Shown here piece after piece: positions 1-7,632 of a stretch of 61,939 nt of DNA; the stretch's first letter is position 1; each line of letters starts with the position of its first letter. Source of the stretch: an uncultured Planctomycetota bacterium. Its GTDB lineage: Bacteria; Planctomycetota; UBA1135; GCA-002686595. The stretch lies in the NCBI GenBank assembly GCA_903928115.1, contig CAIYPP010000129.1, forward strand, positions 1 through 61,939, written 5' to 3'. The position numbers and the translations under genes are program-made. Below the pieces are notes generated by a model that was not told where the DNA came from, did no database searches, and saw only the letters and a program-made list of their open reading frames with translations.

Positions 1-726
1 GCCGTGCACTACACCATGGGCGGCCTGTGGGTGGACTACAACTTGGAGAGCACCATCCCCGGCCTGTTCGTGCTCGGCGAGGCGAACTTCTCCGACCACG
101 GCGCGAATCGCCTCGGCGCGAGCGCGCTGATGCAGGGACTCGCCGACGGCTACTTCGTGATCCCGGCGACCATCGGCTCGCACTTCGCAGGGCGCAAGCT
201 CGGCGCGGTGACGGCCGACCACCCGAGCTTCGCGGCCGCCGAGCGCGATGTGCAGACCCGTCTCTCGACGCTCCTGCACATCGACGGCAAACGCAGCGCC
301 GACGACATGCACCGCGCACTCGGTCACGTGATGTGGGACCAGTGCGGCATGGCGCGCAACGAGAAGGGCCTGAAGGGCGCGCTCGCGTCGATCCGCGCGC
401 TGCGTGCGGAGTTCTGGGAAAACCTGCGCGTGCTCGGCACGGGCGAGGAGCTCAACCGCGAGCTGGAGAAGGCCGGCCGTGTGGCCGACTTCATCGAGCT
501 CGCCGAGCTCTTTGCGATCGACGCGGAGCACCGTCGCGAGTCCTGCGGCGGCCACTTCCGCGAGGAAAGCCAGACCCCCGAGGGCGAGGCGCTGCGCGAC
601 GATGCGAACTACTCGTACGTCGCAGCGTGGCAGCACACCGGCGACGGTGCCGCGATGAGCTGGAGCCTGCACAAGGAGCCGTTGACGTTCGAAGAGGTCA
701 AGCTGACCCAGAGGAGCTACAAGTGA
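1..726 (+). CDS. sdhA: Succinate dehydrogenase/fumarate reductase flavoprotein subunit, C-terminal part
   Basis: This is the 3' end of the FAD-binding subunit that oxidises succinate (or reduces fumarate) at the inner membrane. The frame is already open at base 1, so the N-terminal FAD-binding fold lies outside the window. The visible part begins with [11 protein letters not shown], the conserved His/Thr substrate-binding region. It continues with [22 protein letters not shown], the FAD and substrate-binding region with its conserved Arg, and then the helical C-terminal domain. The stop codon at 724-726 overlaps the GTG start of sdhB (GTGA), so the two are translationally coupled. The short [12 protein letters not shown] form resembles the type-B enzymes of Bacteroidetes and PVC bacteria. 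Identification is secure; whether it acts as SDH or FRD in the cell is not decided by sequence. Confidence 0.93.
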   Translation, partial: AVHYTMGGLWVDYNLESTIPGLFVLGEANFSDHGANRLGASALMQGLADGYFVIPATIGSHFAGRKLGAVTADHPSFAAAERDVQTRLSTLLHIDGKRSADDMHRALGHVMWDQCGMARNEKGLKGALASIRALRAEFWENLRVLGTGEELNRELEKAGRVADFIELAELFAIDAEHRRESCGGHFREESQTPEGEALRDDANYSYVAAWQHTGDGAAMSWSLHKEPLTFEEVKLTQRSYK

Positions 727-1529
727 GCGGCGGACACGACAACCACGGCGGCGGTCTCAACCTGACGCTGCACGTCTGGCGGCAGAAGAACCGCGAGGCG
801 CAAGGCCACTTCGAGACCTACTCGCTGCACGGCATCTCCGAGCACTGCTCGTTCTTGGAGATGCTCGACCAGCTCAACGAGAAGCTCTTGGCCGAGGGCC
901 GCGAGCCCGTGGCCTTCGACCACGACTGCCGCGAAGGCATCTGCGGCAGCTGCAGCTTGGTGATCAACGGTCAGGCCCACGGCCCCGACCGCGAGACCGC
1001 GACCTGCCAGCTGCACATGCGTCGCTTCCACGACGGCGACACGATCTACATCGAGCCCTTCCGCGCGAAGGCCTTCCCGATCGTGCGCGACTTGGTCTGC
1101 GATCGCTCGGCCTTCGACCGCATCATCGCCAAGGGCGGCTTCGTGTCGGTCAACACCGGCTCGCCGCAGGACGCGAACGCGCTCCCGATCGCCAAGGAAG
1201 CGGCGGACCTCGCGATGGACGCGGCGGCCTGCATCGGCTGCGGCGCGTGTGTCGCGGCCTGCCCCAACGCAGCGGCGATGCTCTTCGTCGGCGCCAAGAT
1301 CTCCCACCTCTCGCTCTTGCCCCAAGGTCAGCCCGAGCGTCGCCGACGCGTGCTGGCCATGGTCGAGCAGATGGACAAGGAGGGCTTCGGCAACTGCGGG
1401 AACATCTACGAGTGCGAGGCGGCCTGCCCGAAGGGCATCTCCGTCGAGAACATCGCTCGCCTGAACAAGGACTACCTCGCGGCTTCCCTCACGGCGCGTC
1501 CGGAGCGGGAGTCGAGCGGCGGGTTCTAG
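723..1529 (+). CDS. sdhB: Succinate dehydrogenase/fumarate reductase iron-sulfur subunit
   Basis: This is the electron-transfer subunit of complex II, carrying electrons from the flavoprotein to quinone. The start is GTG 723, overlapping the sdhA stop by four bases, and gives 268 residues. Cys69, Cys74, Cys77 and Cys95 (CREGICGSC plus a later Cys) ligate the [2Fe-2S] cluster. [12 protein letters not shown] (Cys170, 173, 176, 180) and [12 protein letters not shown] (Cys225, 231, 235) supply the [4Fe-4S] and [3Fe-4S] ligands. The short His/Gly-rich N-terminus (residues 2-11) is unusual but lies outside the fold. No sdhC follows, so the membrane anchor is probably upstream of sdhA, as in type-B operons. 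Family assignment is certain. Confidence 0.95.
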   Translation: MSGGHDNHGGGLNLTLHVWRQKNREAQGHFETYSLHGISEHCSFLEMLDQLNEKLLAEGREPVAFDHDCREGICGSCSLVINGQAHGPDRETATCQLHMRRFHDGDTIYIEPFRAKAFPIVRDLVCDRSAFDRIIAKGGFVSVNTGSPQDANALPIAKEAADLAMDAAACIGCGACVAACPNAAAMLFVGAKISHLSLLPQGQPERRRRVLAMVEQMDKEGFGNCGNIYECEAACPKGISVENIARLNKDYLAASLTARPERESSGGF

Positions 1530-1830
1530 CCACGCCCCGCCGGCGCGTCTGGCGGGCCTCGCGGCGAGACATGCCCTCCAAGGTGAGACAGCCTGTTACG
1601 AGGGCGGAACGCGAGCCCGCGTCGGCTCCGGCTTCGCTCTCCCCCACGTTGCGCTGAGCCCCCCGCGGCGGTCCGAAGGGGGGCGAGACGCGCGAAATTC
1701 GCCCGTACCGAGTGACTCGGCACAGGGCTTGCCCTAACCACCGAGCCCGTGACCCCTTGCCCTCGTCGGCGAGGCCCGTCAAATTGGGCGCCTCTCAGCG
1801 GACTCCCCTACCTCACGTCCGAAGGTCCTC
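1530..1830. other. Intergenic region with several small hairpins and a promoter-like pair
   Basis: This 301-base gap separates sdhB from the HEAT-repeat gene. A 6-bp GC hairpin (1536-1541 with 1551-1556) just after sdhB could end that operon, but no T run follows. Between 1681 and 1735 there are three successive small inverted repeats: GGGCGA/TCGCCC, CCGAG-TGA-CTCGG and AGGGC-TT-GCCCT. Near the next gene, TTGGGC (1784-1789) and TACCTC (1809-1814), 19 bases apart, could be a weak promoter. GAAGG at about 1821-1825 is a Shine-Dalgarno for the ATG at 1831. No convincing protein-coding frame is seen in the gap. Confidence 0.5.
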
Positions 1831-4008
1831 ATGAAGAACATCCTGATTGCAGCGGCTCTGATCACCGGTAGCGCCGTGTGCCTCACCGGCACGTCCTACG
1901 GCCACGGCGGCACTTATCGCGGCCCGGGTGACACGGTCCCCGCGGGCGGTGGTGGTGGATCCGGTGGTGGCCCCGCGACGCCGGGTACCGGCGGTCCGAC
2001 GACGCCCGGACCGGCGGGTCCGACGACGCCTGGACCGGGCACGCCCGGCGCACCTGGCGGCGCTCCCGCGGCTCCGACCGGACCGCGCACGCAGGGCGGT
2101 GGCGGCGACTCGGGTCCCGACCTCTCGGTGTGGCAGTTCTGGTGGGGCTTCAACAAGGAGCCGTACCTGAACCTCCGCGCGGCCGTGCAGGCCGGCGGCG
2201 TCGTGACGGGCTCGGATGACTTCTTCGCCGGCGCTGGCGAGCAGGGCGGAGCGAAGGACACGCTGCGCCCCACGCAGGAAGTGATCCGCGGCAAGGTCGT
2301 TCCGGCCCTCAAGCGCATCCTCAAGGAAGAGCGCAACAACAACATCCTCTCCGGCGCGATGGTCGCGCTCGCCAAGATCGGTGACGATCCGAAGGCCGAG
2401 AGCGGCAAGTCGGAGATGGCGGCGGAGCTGATCCGCTTCCTCGGCGATCCCACGCAGGAAGTCGCGGAGACCGCCGCGCTCTGCTTGGGCATCCTCGGCT
2501 CCGAGTCGCCGGCCAACATCGACATCCTGATCGGCCTGCTCTACGACGACACCGCCAAGGCGAACGAGGCGATCGCCAAGATCGATCCGGCGCTGCCGAA
2601 GGTCTCGGGCAAGATCAACTTCCGCAACCGCGCGTTCGCGGCCTACGGCCTCGGATTGATCGGCGCTCGCGCCGCGGACGAGGGCAACAAGAAGACCATC
2701 GTCAACGCGCTGGCGAAGATGGCGGACGGTCCGGCGAAGCAGGTCGGCAACTACGACGTGTCGGTCGCCTGCCTCGTCGCCATGGGCCTCGTTCCGATGC
2801 AGATCGACGAGGCGGCGCTCGCGTCGGGCTTCGATCCGAAGAAGGGCTTCGTCGCTCCGGCCGAGCTGAAGAGCCGCGTGGACCAGATCTCGTGGCTGAT
2901 GTCGTACTACCAAGACGAGAAGAACACCTTCCTCGTCCGCGCTCACGCGCCGCGCGCCGTGGGCAACCTGCTCGCGGGCGTGCCTGCGGGTGCCGACGGC
3001 AAGAACTTGATCCGCGAGGCGGTGGCGACGCGCTTGGTCACCGACATGGACAAGCTCAGCAAGGCCGAGAACGAGATCAAGCAGAGCTGCATCCTCGCGC
3101 TCGGCCAGATCGGCGACTGCGACGACGAGAAGCTCGACCTCGAGATCCGCAAGCAGCTGATGGAGGTCAAGGAGGAGCTCGCCGACCAAATGGCGCGCAA
3201 CTTCGCAGCGATCTCGATCGCTCAGATCGGCGGTCGCCCGGGCTCCGGCGCGGCTCCCACCGCGGGCCTCGAAGGCAAGAAGAAGGATGAGAACATCCGC
3301 CTCTTCCTCGCCGAGCAGCTCGACAAGGGCAAGAGCGTGTACCGCGCTTGGGCCGGCCTCTCGATCGGCGTCCTCGAGCGCGCGCTCGCCGACGCCAAGC
3401 AGCCGACCTCGAGCGACATGAAGCTCTTCGTCCGCAGCGCCTTCAAGGATGCCAAGCAGCCGATGGAAGTCGGCGCCTTCGCGGTCTCCTTGGGCATCAT
3501 GCAGGACCAAGACTCGAAGGAGCTGCTGCGCGAGAAGCTCGACGCCATCTCGGAGCCCGAGGCCCGCGGCTACATCGCGGTCGCGCTCGGTCTCGTGAAC
3601 GACCGCGTCGCGATCGACCAGATCCAAGCGATCCTCGCGAAGTCGAAGTACCAGCCCGACCTGCTCAAGTCCGCGGCCATCGGCCTCGGTCTGATGGGCG
3701 ACAAGTCGACGGTCGAGACGCTCGTGCGCATGCTCGGCGAAGCCCAAGGCCTCGCCTCGCAGGCGGCGATCAGCTCGGCGCTCGGCTTCATCGGCGATGC
3801 GCGCTCGATCGACTCGCTGATCACGCTGATGCAGGACAAGCAGAAGACCGACAACGCCCGTGGATTCGCCGCGGCGGCGCTGGGCATCGTGGCCGACAAG
3901 GAAATGCTGCCTTGGAACACGAAGATCTCGGTCAACATCAACTACCGCGCGAACACGCCGACGCTGACGTCGCCGTCCGCCGGTACGGGCATCCTCGACA
4001 TCCTCTGA
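1831..4008 (+). CDS. Secreted HEAT-repeat protein with Gly/Pro/Thr-rich linker
   Basis: This 725-residue exported protein has no recognisable catalytic domain. An N-terminal signal peptide of about 24 residues (MKNILIAAALITGSAVC...) is followed by a low-complexity segment (about 33-95) made of GGGGG, TPG and APG units. Next comes a Trp-rich motif (WQFWWGFNKEPY, 101-112), then alpha-helical HEAT-type repeats of about 35 residues to the C-terminus, with recurring ALG/GLG turns. HEAT solenoids usually act as protein-binding scaffolds; the partner is unknown. I recall the W..WW..NK.P motif before HEAT repeats in planctomycete proteins, which supports the lineage but not a function. A GAAGG Shine-Dalgarno precedes the ATG, and a strong terminator follows, so it is probably a single-gene transcript. 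Confidence 0.85.
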   Translation: MKNILIAAALITGSAVCLTGTSYGHGGTYRGPGDTVPAGGGGGSGGGPATPGTGGPTTPGPAGPTTPGPGTPGAPGGAPAAPTGPRTQGGGGDSGPDLSVWQFWWGFNKEPYLNLRAAVQAGGVVTGSDDFFAGAGEQGGAKDTLRPTQEVIRGKVVPALKRILKEERNNNILSGAMVALAKIGDDPKAESGKSEMAAELIRFLGDPTQEVAETAALCLGILGSESPANIDILIGLLYDDTAKANEAIAKIDPALPKVSGKINFRNRAFAAYGLGLIGARAADEGNKKTIVNALAKMADGPAKQVGNYDVSVACLVAMGLVPMQIDEAALASGFDPKKGFVAPAELKSRVDQISWLMSYYQDEKNTFLVRAHAPRAVGNLLAGVPAGADGKNLIREAVATRLVTDMDKLSKAENEIKQSCILALGQIGDCDDEKLDLEIRKQLMEVKEELADQMARNFAAISIAQIGGRPGSGAAPTAGLEGKKKDENIRLFLAEQLDKGKSVYRAWAGLSIGVLERALADAKQPTSSDMKLFVRSAFKDAKQPMEVGAFAVSLGIMQDQDSKELLREKLDAISEPEARGYIAVALGLVNDRVAIDQIQAILAKSKYQPDLLKSAAIGLGLMGDKSTVETLVRMLGEAQGLASQAAISSALGFIGDARSIDSLITLMQDKQKTDNARGFAAAALGIVADKEMLPWNTKISVNINYRANTPTLTSPSAGTGILDIL

Positions 4009-4025
4009 TCGAGGCCTGACGTGCT

Positions 4026-4080
4026 CCGGGCCCGGTTCGTCGCGCCGCGAGGCAGACGGACCGGGCCCGGTCCTTTGTCT
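4026..4080 (+). terminator. Strong GC-rich intrinsic terminator after the HEAT-repeat gene
   Basis: Arms 4026-4041 and 4055-4070 pair over 16 bp with one G-T wobble around a 13-base loop, with CCGGGCCCGG at the core. TCCTTTGTCT follows. The T tract is short, but the stem is very stable and lies 18 bases after the stop codon. Confidence 0.75.
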
Positions 4081-4120
4081 CGCGCTGCGGAGAGCGGCGC
4101 CGTGCGCTTCCGGCGATTCC

Positions 4121-4648
4121 TCAGCGTCGCATGAGTCGCACGAGGGCGGCGAGGGATGCCGCGAGGAGTGCGAGCGAGATCCAGCGCGCGCGAGTGGTGG
4201 CGGCTTGGGCTTGCTGCTCGAGCGACAGGAGCTGGGCCGCGTCGCGCTCGAAGCGCTCCACGCGTGCGAGGTCGCTCGGACGCTGCTCTGCGGGGCCGAC
4301 GCGTTCGATCGCGCCGCGCCAGCGCTCGCACAGCTCGCTCGCGGCCACGCCGTCGCCGAGGGTCAGCGCGAGATTCGCGCCATTCTGGTACAGCCGCAGG
4401 TTGTCGGGATCGCGGGCGAGACCCGCGCGGGCTGCCGCGAGCGCACCCGGAAAGTCCCCCGCGGCATCGAGAATCTGCACACGCCACTCGGCGGCGAGCA
4501 CGGAGTCGGACATCTCATGGGTGGCTTCGAGCGCAAGGTCGTAGCGGCTCTTTGCAAACAGCTCTGCGATGTCTCCGGATTGCCCGCAGAGCGTCGGAGC
4601 GCAGAGCGCGCACGCCATCGCACTAGCGAGTCGCAGCGAGCCGCTCAC
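4121..4648 (-). CDS. Small TPR-like exported protein with C-terminal membrane anchor
   Basis: This 175-residue protein has a hydrophobic N-terminus ending near CGQS (about residue 22, probable signal peptide) and a helical middle section. The middle reads as degenerate tetratricopeptide repeats (YDLALEATHEM, FPGALAAARAGLARDPDNLRLYQNGA). A single C-terminal transmembrane helix (about 156-172) is followed by a short basic tail (RLMRR). The layout resembles small tetratricopeptide batches that tether protein complexes to the membrane. Its start overlaps the end of the upstream spermidine synthase-like gene by 26 bases, so the two are coupled. A specific function cannot be assigned. Confidence 0.75.
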   Translation of the reverse strand: MSGSLRLASAMACALCAPTLCGQSGDIAELFAKSRYDLALEATHEMSDSVLAAEWRVQILDAAGDFPGALAAARAGLARDPDNLRLYQNGANLALTLGDGVAASELCERWRGAIERVGPAEQRPSDLARVERFERDAAQLLSLEQQAQAATTRARWISLALLAASLAALVRLMRR

Positions 4649-6215
4649 GGGCCTGCTCCAGCGAGCGCATCTGCAGCTCGTCGATGGGATTGCGATCGTC
4701 GCTCAAGGCCTCGTCGTCCCCGCAGGGCACGAGTCGCGCGTAGGAACTCGGCAGAGAGAGCGCAGGAAGCAGCGTTGCTGCGCCCGCGCCGTCGTAGCGG
4801 AAGCTCGGGTCGGAAGGTGTCGGAACGTCGGCCTCCCGACGTGCGAAGAGGATGAAGTTGCGCGATGCGGGGACTCGGTAGGCCACGGCTCCAGGAAACA
4901 CGCGTGCGACAGTTCCGCCGAGCGCGCGGACGACGGGGTCGTCGAAGCCGAAGCCACCGACATTGACCGCAAGCCACCCGCCCGGTGCGAGATGGTCGCG
5001 CATCTCGCGCAGAGCCTCCTCGCTCGAGAGGTGGTAGGGAATCTCGACTTGACGCGCGTACGCATCGAGCACGATCAGGTCGAAGTTGCTCTCCAACGTG
5101 CGCAGCGCGGCGCGGGCGTCGACGCCGGAGATCACGCGTGCGCTTTCAGAGTCGAGCCCGAAGTAGCGCTCGCCGAGCTCGACCATCGCGGGATCGAGCT
5201 CCACCCCCACGAAGTCGAGCTCGATCCCCGCGGGGCTCGCGCCGCGCAAGACTCGAAACGCCGTGCCGGCGCCGAGACCGAGCACCGCGACGCGCCAGCG
5301 CTCGCGGGCTCCGCTCCACCACGCCGGGAGCGCGAAGAGGTCGTAGTAGTAGCCGGGTCCGAGCAGTCCTTCGCGCGCGATCCAGACGGACTGAAACGAG
5401 TCCAAGCCCTCGTTGACCTGCAGGAGCCTCATGGGCTCGCCCCAGCGTCGATCCTCGATCGCGCGCACACTCTGGTAGACGCTCTCGCGCTCGGCGAGCA
5501 CGCTCACGCCCTCCGGCGGGGCACCGCGCTCCAGTCGGGAGCACAGCGCGGCAGCACCGAGGGGTACGAGGGCGAGCGCCGCCGTCGCGCGGCCGCGCTC
5601 GCTGAGCGCGAGACTGGCACCGAGCACGAACAGCAGGCCTGCGACGCCGAGGAAGGTCCACGAGAGGCCGAGCCACGGCACGAGGAAGTGCGTCGTGAGG
5701 AAGGTTCCGAGAAGGCTGCCGAGCGTCGACCAGCCGAGCACGCGTCCACCGGCCGAGCCCGCGCTCGAAAGCTCGGTGCGCTGCACGATCTCGAGCGCCA
5801 GCGGGCCGACGCAGCCGAGGCACACGGCCGCCGGGAGGAACAACACCGACGTCGCGGCGAGGCTCCCCCACGTCCACAGCTCGATGGCGCGGTCGAGCCC
5901 CAGACCGTCCGGCAGGAACCAGCGACACACGGGGCCCGCGAGGAACGGCAGCCATGCGGTCCACAGGGCGGCGGAAAGCAGAGTCCAACTGAGGGCACGC
6001 CTTGGACGCTGCGATGCGGCGAGGCGCGCTCCGAGCAGGTAGCCCAGGGAGAGCGCGAGCAGGATGATGCCGATGACGTTGGTCCAGACGCGCGAGCTCG
6101 TGCCGAACCACGGAGCGAGCAGCCGCACCGCAGCGAGCTCGACGGCCATCGTGCAGGCGCCTGCGGCGCCCGCCACGAAGAGGATTCCTGTCGCGCTGCG
6201 CCGCTCCAAGGCCAC
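4623..6215 (-). CDS. Membrane-fused spermidine synthase-like protein
   Basis: This 530-residue two-part protein has about seven hydrophobic helices in residues 1-235. They begin with a motif typical of fused MFS/spermidine synthase proteins (ELAAVRLLAPWFGTSSRVWTN...GYLLGARLA). The soluble C-terminal part is a Rossmann methyltransferase-like fold of the spermidine synthase family: the nucleotide-binding loop VLGLGAGTAF is near residue 307, VGVELDP follows, and LIVLDAYARQVEIPYHLS carries the catalytic-site region. Family members transfer aminopropyl groups from decarboxylated AdoMet, but the membrane-fused forms are mostly uncharacterised, so polyamine synthesis here is only a possibility. It is followed directly by the small TPR protein gene. 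Confidence 0.85.
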   Translation of the reverse strand: MALERRSATGILFVAGAAGACTMAVELAAVRLLAPWFGTSSRVWTNVIGIILLALSLGYLLGARLAASQRPRRALSWTLLSAALWTAWLPFLAGPVCRWFLPDGLGLDRAIELWTWGSLAATSVLFLPAAVCLGCVGPLALEIVQRTELSSAGSAGGRVLGWSTLGSLLGTFLTTHFLVPWLGLSWTFLGVAGLLFVLGASLALSERGRATAALALVPLGAAALCSRLERGAPPEGVSVLAERESVYQSVRAIEDRRWGEPMRLLQVNEGLDSFQSVWIAREGLLGPGYYYDLFALPAWWSGARERWRVAVLGLGAGTAFRVLRGASPAGIELDFVGVELDPAMVELGERYFGLDSESARVISGVDARAALRTLESNFDLIVLDAYARQVEIPYHLSSEEALREMRDHLAPGGWLAVNVGGFGFDDPVVRALGGTVARVFPGAVAYRVPASRNFILFARREADVPTPSDPSFRYDGAGAATLLPALSLPSSYARLVPCGDDEALSDDRNPIDELQMRSLEQARERLAATR

Positions 6216-6261
6216 GGGCTCTGTGCCGCGTCGGCCCCGCCACGCGGGCGGGGCGCGCGAG

Positions 6262-7542
6262 CTACTTCTGCGTGACCTCGTACGTGCGCTGCGTGACGTA
6301 CACGCGCCCGTTGTCGCTCGAGCTGATCAGCGAGAGCATGTCATCGACGGACGGCACGATCTTCTCCGTGCGCAGCTTGCCGTTGATCTCGATGTTCACC
6401 GGCTTGGTGAAGTCGATCAGAGTCGCGTTCAGGTAGATCGTCACCGAGCGCACGTCGGGAATCGTGAGCTTCAGCGTGTTCGTCGCGCGGTCGGACTCGG
6501 CCACGACGGGCGTCGCGATGCCCGCGGTCGTCGGGATGCGCACCCAGTAGGCCCGGTCGGGGAACGGGTCGCCCGGCTGGAAGCTGACCTTCAGCGGCGT
6601 GGCCACGCGCGTGGTCTTCCCAATCCACGCCCAGATGTCCGCAGCCGTTCCGTCGGCCTTGAGCGTGCAGTTTTCGTAGCCGAGCTCCTTGGCCTTCGAC
6701 TCGAAGCTCGTCGCGTTGCTGCCCGCGCCGACGAAGAAGGTCGGCAAGCTGCCGAAGTTCGCGGGCGTGACGTCGCTCGCGGCGTCGCCCGCCATGCCGA
6801 TCACGCCGGCGAAGCGGTGCGGGTAGCGCATCGCGACGTGCATCGCCGCAGTGATCGCCTCGGTGCCGCGCCCGAACAGGTAGATGCGGTCGGCGTCGAT
6901 GCCGACGTTCTTCACGACGTCGCCCCATGTGAACATCACCATCGCGATGCCGCCGGTGCGATCTTCCTTGAGCAGGTTCCAGTCGTCCTTGTTCGCGGGC
7001 ATCGGAACGGCGGCGATCGCCGCACCTTCGCGGATCTCCTGCTCGGTGAGGTTGGCCGTCAGGAACTCCGCGGGCGAGACGGGCTTGCCGTCCTTGAACT
7101 CGGGGATGGCGAGGATCAGCGGGAGCGGAGCACCGCCCGCACGGTAGGTCGACGGCAGCGAGAGGCCGTAGTTGGTCTTCGGCACCTGCGCGATCTCTTC
7201 ACTCAAGGGCTTACCGCCGCGCAGGTTCTGCTTGTACTCGCCAGAGTGATACAGGGCGCGGCCCAGATCGGCGCTCATGCTGAGCGCGGCGACGAGGGCG
7301 TCGTTCGTCTCCTTGGCGCCCTTCTTCTTGCCGACCTTCTCGAGTTCCTTGACGAAGTCCTCGCGCGCCTTCTCCTTGGCCTTGTCGCCAGGCTTGGCGG
7401 TCAGGAACTTGCCGAGGATCTTGCCCAGCGCGACGTGGTCTTTCTCCGCCAACTCGGGGGCCTGCGCCCAAGCCGAGGGGGCGAACGTGCCTGCGAGGAG
7501 GGCGAGGGCGAGGACGCCCGTGCGGAAGTACGAGTGGGTCAT
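6262..7542 (-). CDS. Secreted alpha/beta-hydrolase-like protein lacking the nucleophile serine
   Basis: This 426-residue exported protein has a cleavable signal peptide (residues 1-27, ending AWAQA) and a Lys/Glu-rich helical segment (40-75). A central alpha/beta-hydrolase fold follows (LPLILAIPEF, IYLFGRGTEA, MRYPHRFAGVIGMAGDA). At the nucleophile elbow, where G-x-S-x-G is expected, residues 224-228 read G-R-G-T-E, so the serine is absent. A beta-rich C-terminal section (VTIYLNATLIDFTKPVNIEING) follows and resembles tails of planctomycete prolyl-oligopeptidase-like proteins. It may be a non-catalytic binding protein or use another residue. It lies between the NUDIX-PurM gene and the spermidine synthase-like gene on the same strand, with gaps of about 45 and 90 bases. 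Confidence 0.75.
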   Translation of the reverse strand: MTHSYFRTGVLALALLAGTFAPSAWAQAPELAEKDHVALGKILGKFLTAKPGDKAKEKAREDFVKELEKVGKKKGAKETNDALVAALSMSADLGRALYHSGEYKQNLRGGKPLSEEIAQVPKTNYGLSLPSTYRAGGAPLPLILAIPEFKDGKPVSPAEFLTANLTEQEIREGAAIAAVPMPANKDDWNLLKEDRTGGIAMVMFTWGDVVKNVGIDADRIYLFGRGTEAITAAMHVAMRYPHRFAGVIGMAGDAASDVTPANFGSLPTFFVGAGSNATSFESKAKELGYENCTLKADGTAADIWAWIGKTTRVATPLKVSFQPGDPFPDRAYWVRIPTTAGIATPVVAESDRATNTLKLTIPDVRSVTIYLNATLIDFTKPVNIEINGKLRTEKIVPSVDDMLSLISSSDNGRVYVTQRTYEVTQK

Positions 7543-7632
7543 GGGGGTACTTAGTCCGGAGCGGGACGAAGGTAGCAGCCCCTGTACGGGGGCTCTCCTA
7601 GCTTGGCTTTCCGCGGGGTCGGGTTCCAGCGC

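Noticed and set aside
27..722. Extension of sdhB upstream to base 27
   Set aside because: The open frame continues, but its content is a shadow of sdhA; the ferredoxin fold begins just after GTG 723.
1813..3747. Open frame of 644 codons on the minus strand opposite the HEAT-repeat gene
   Set aside because: Composition is Arg/Leu/Asp/Val-rich without motifs, and the plus strand has a signal peptide, Shine-Dalgarno and terminator.
4569..6275. Open frame of 568 codons on the plus strand opposite the spermidine synthase-like gene
   Set aside because: The minus strand has clear membrane and methyltransferase motifs; the plus frame is a shadow.
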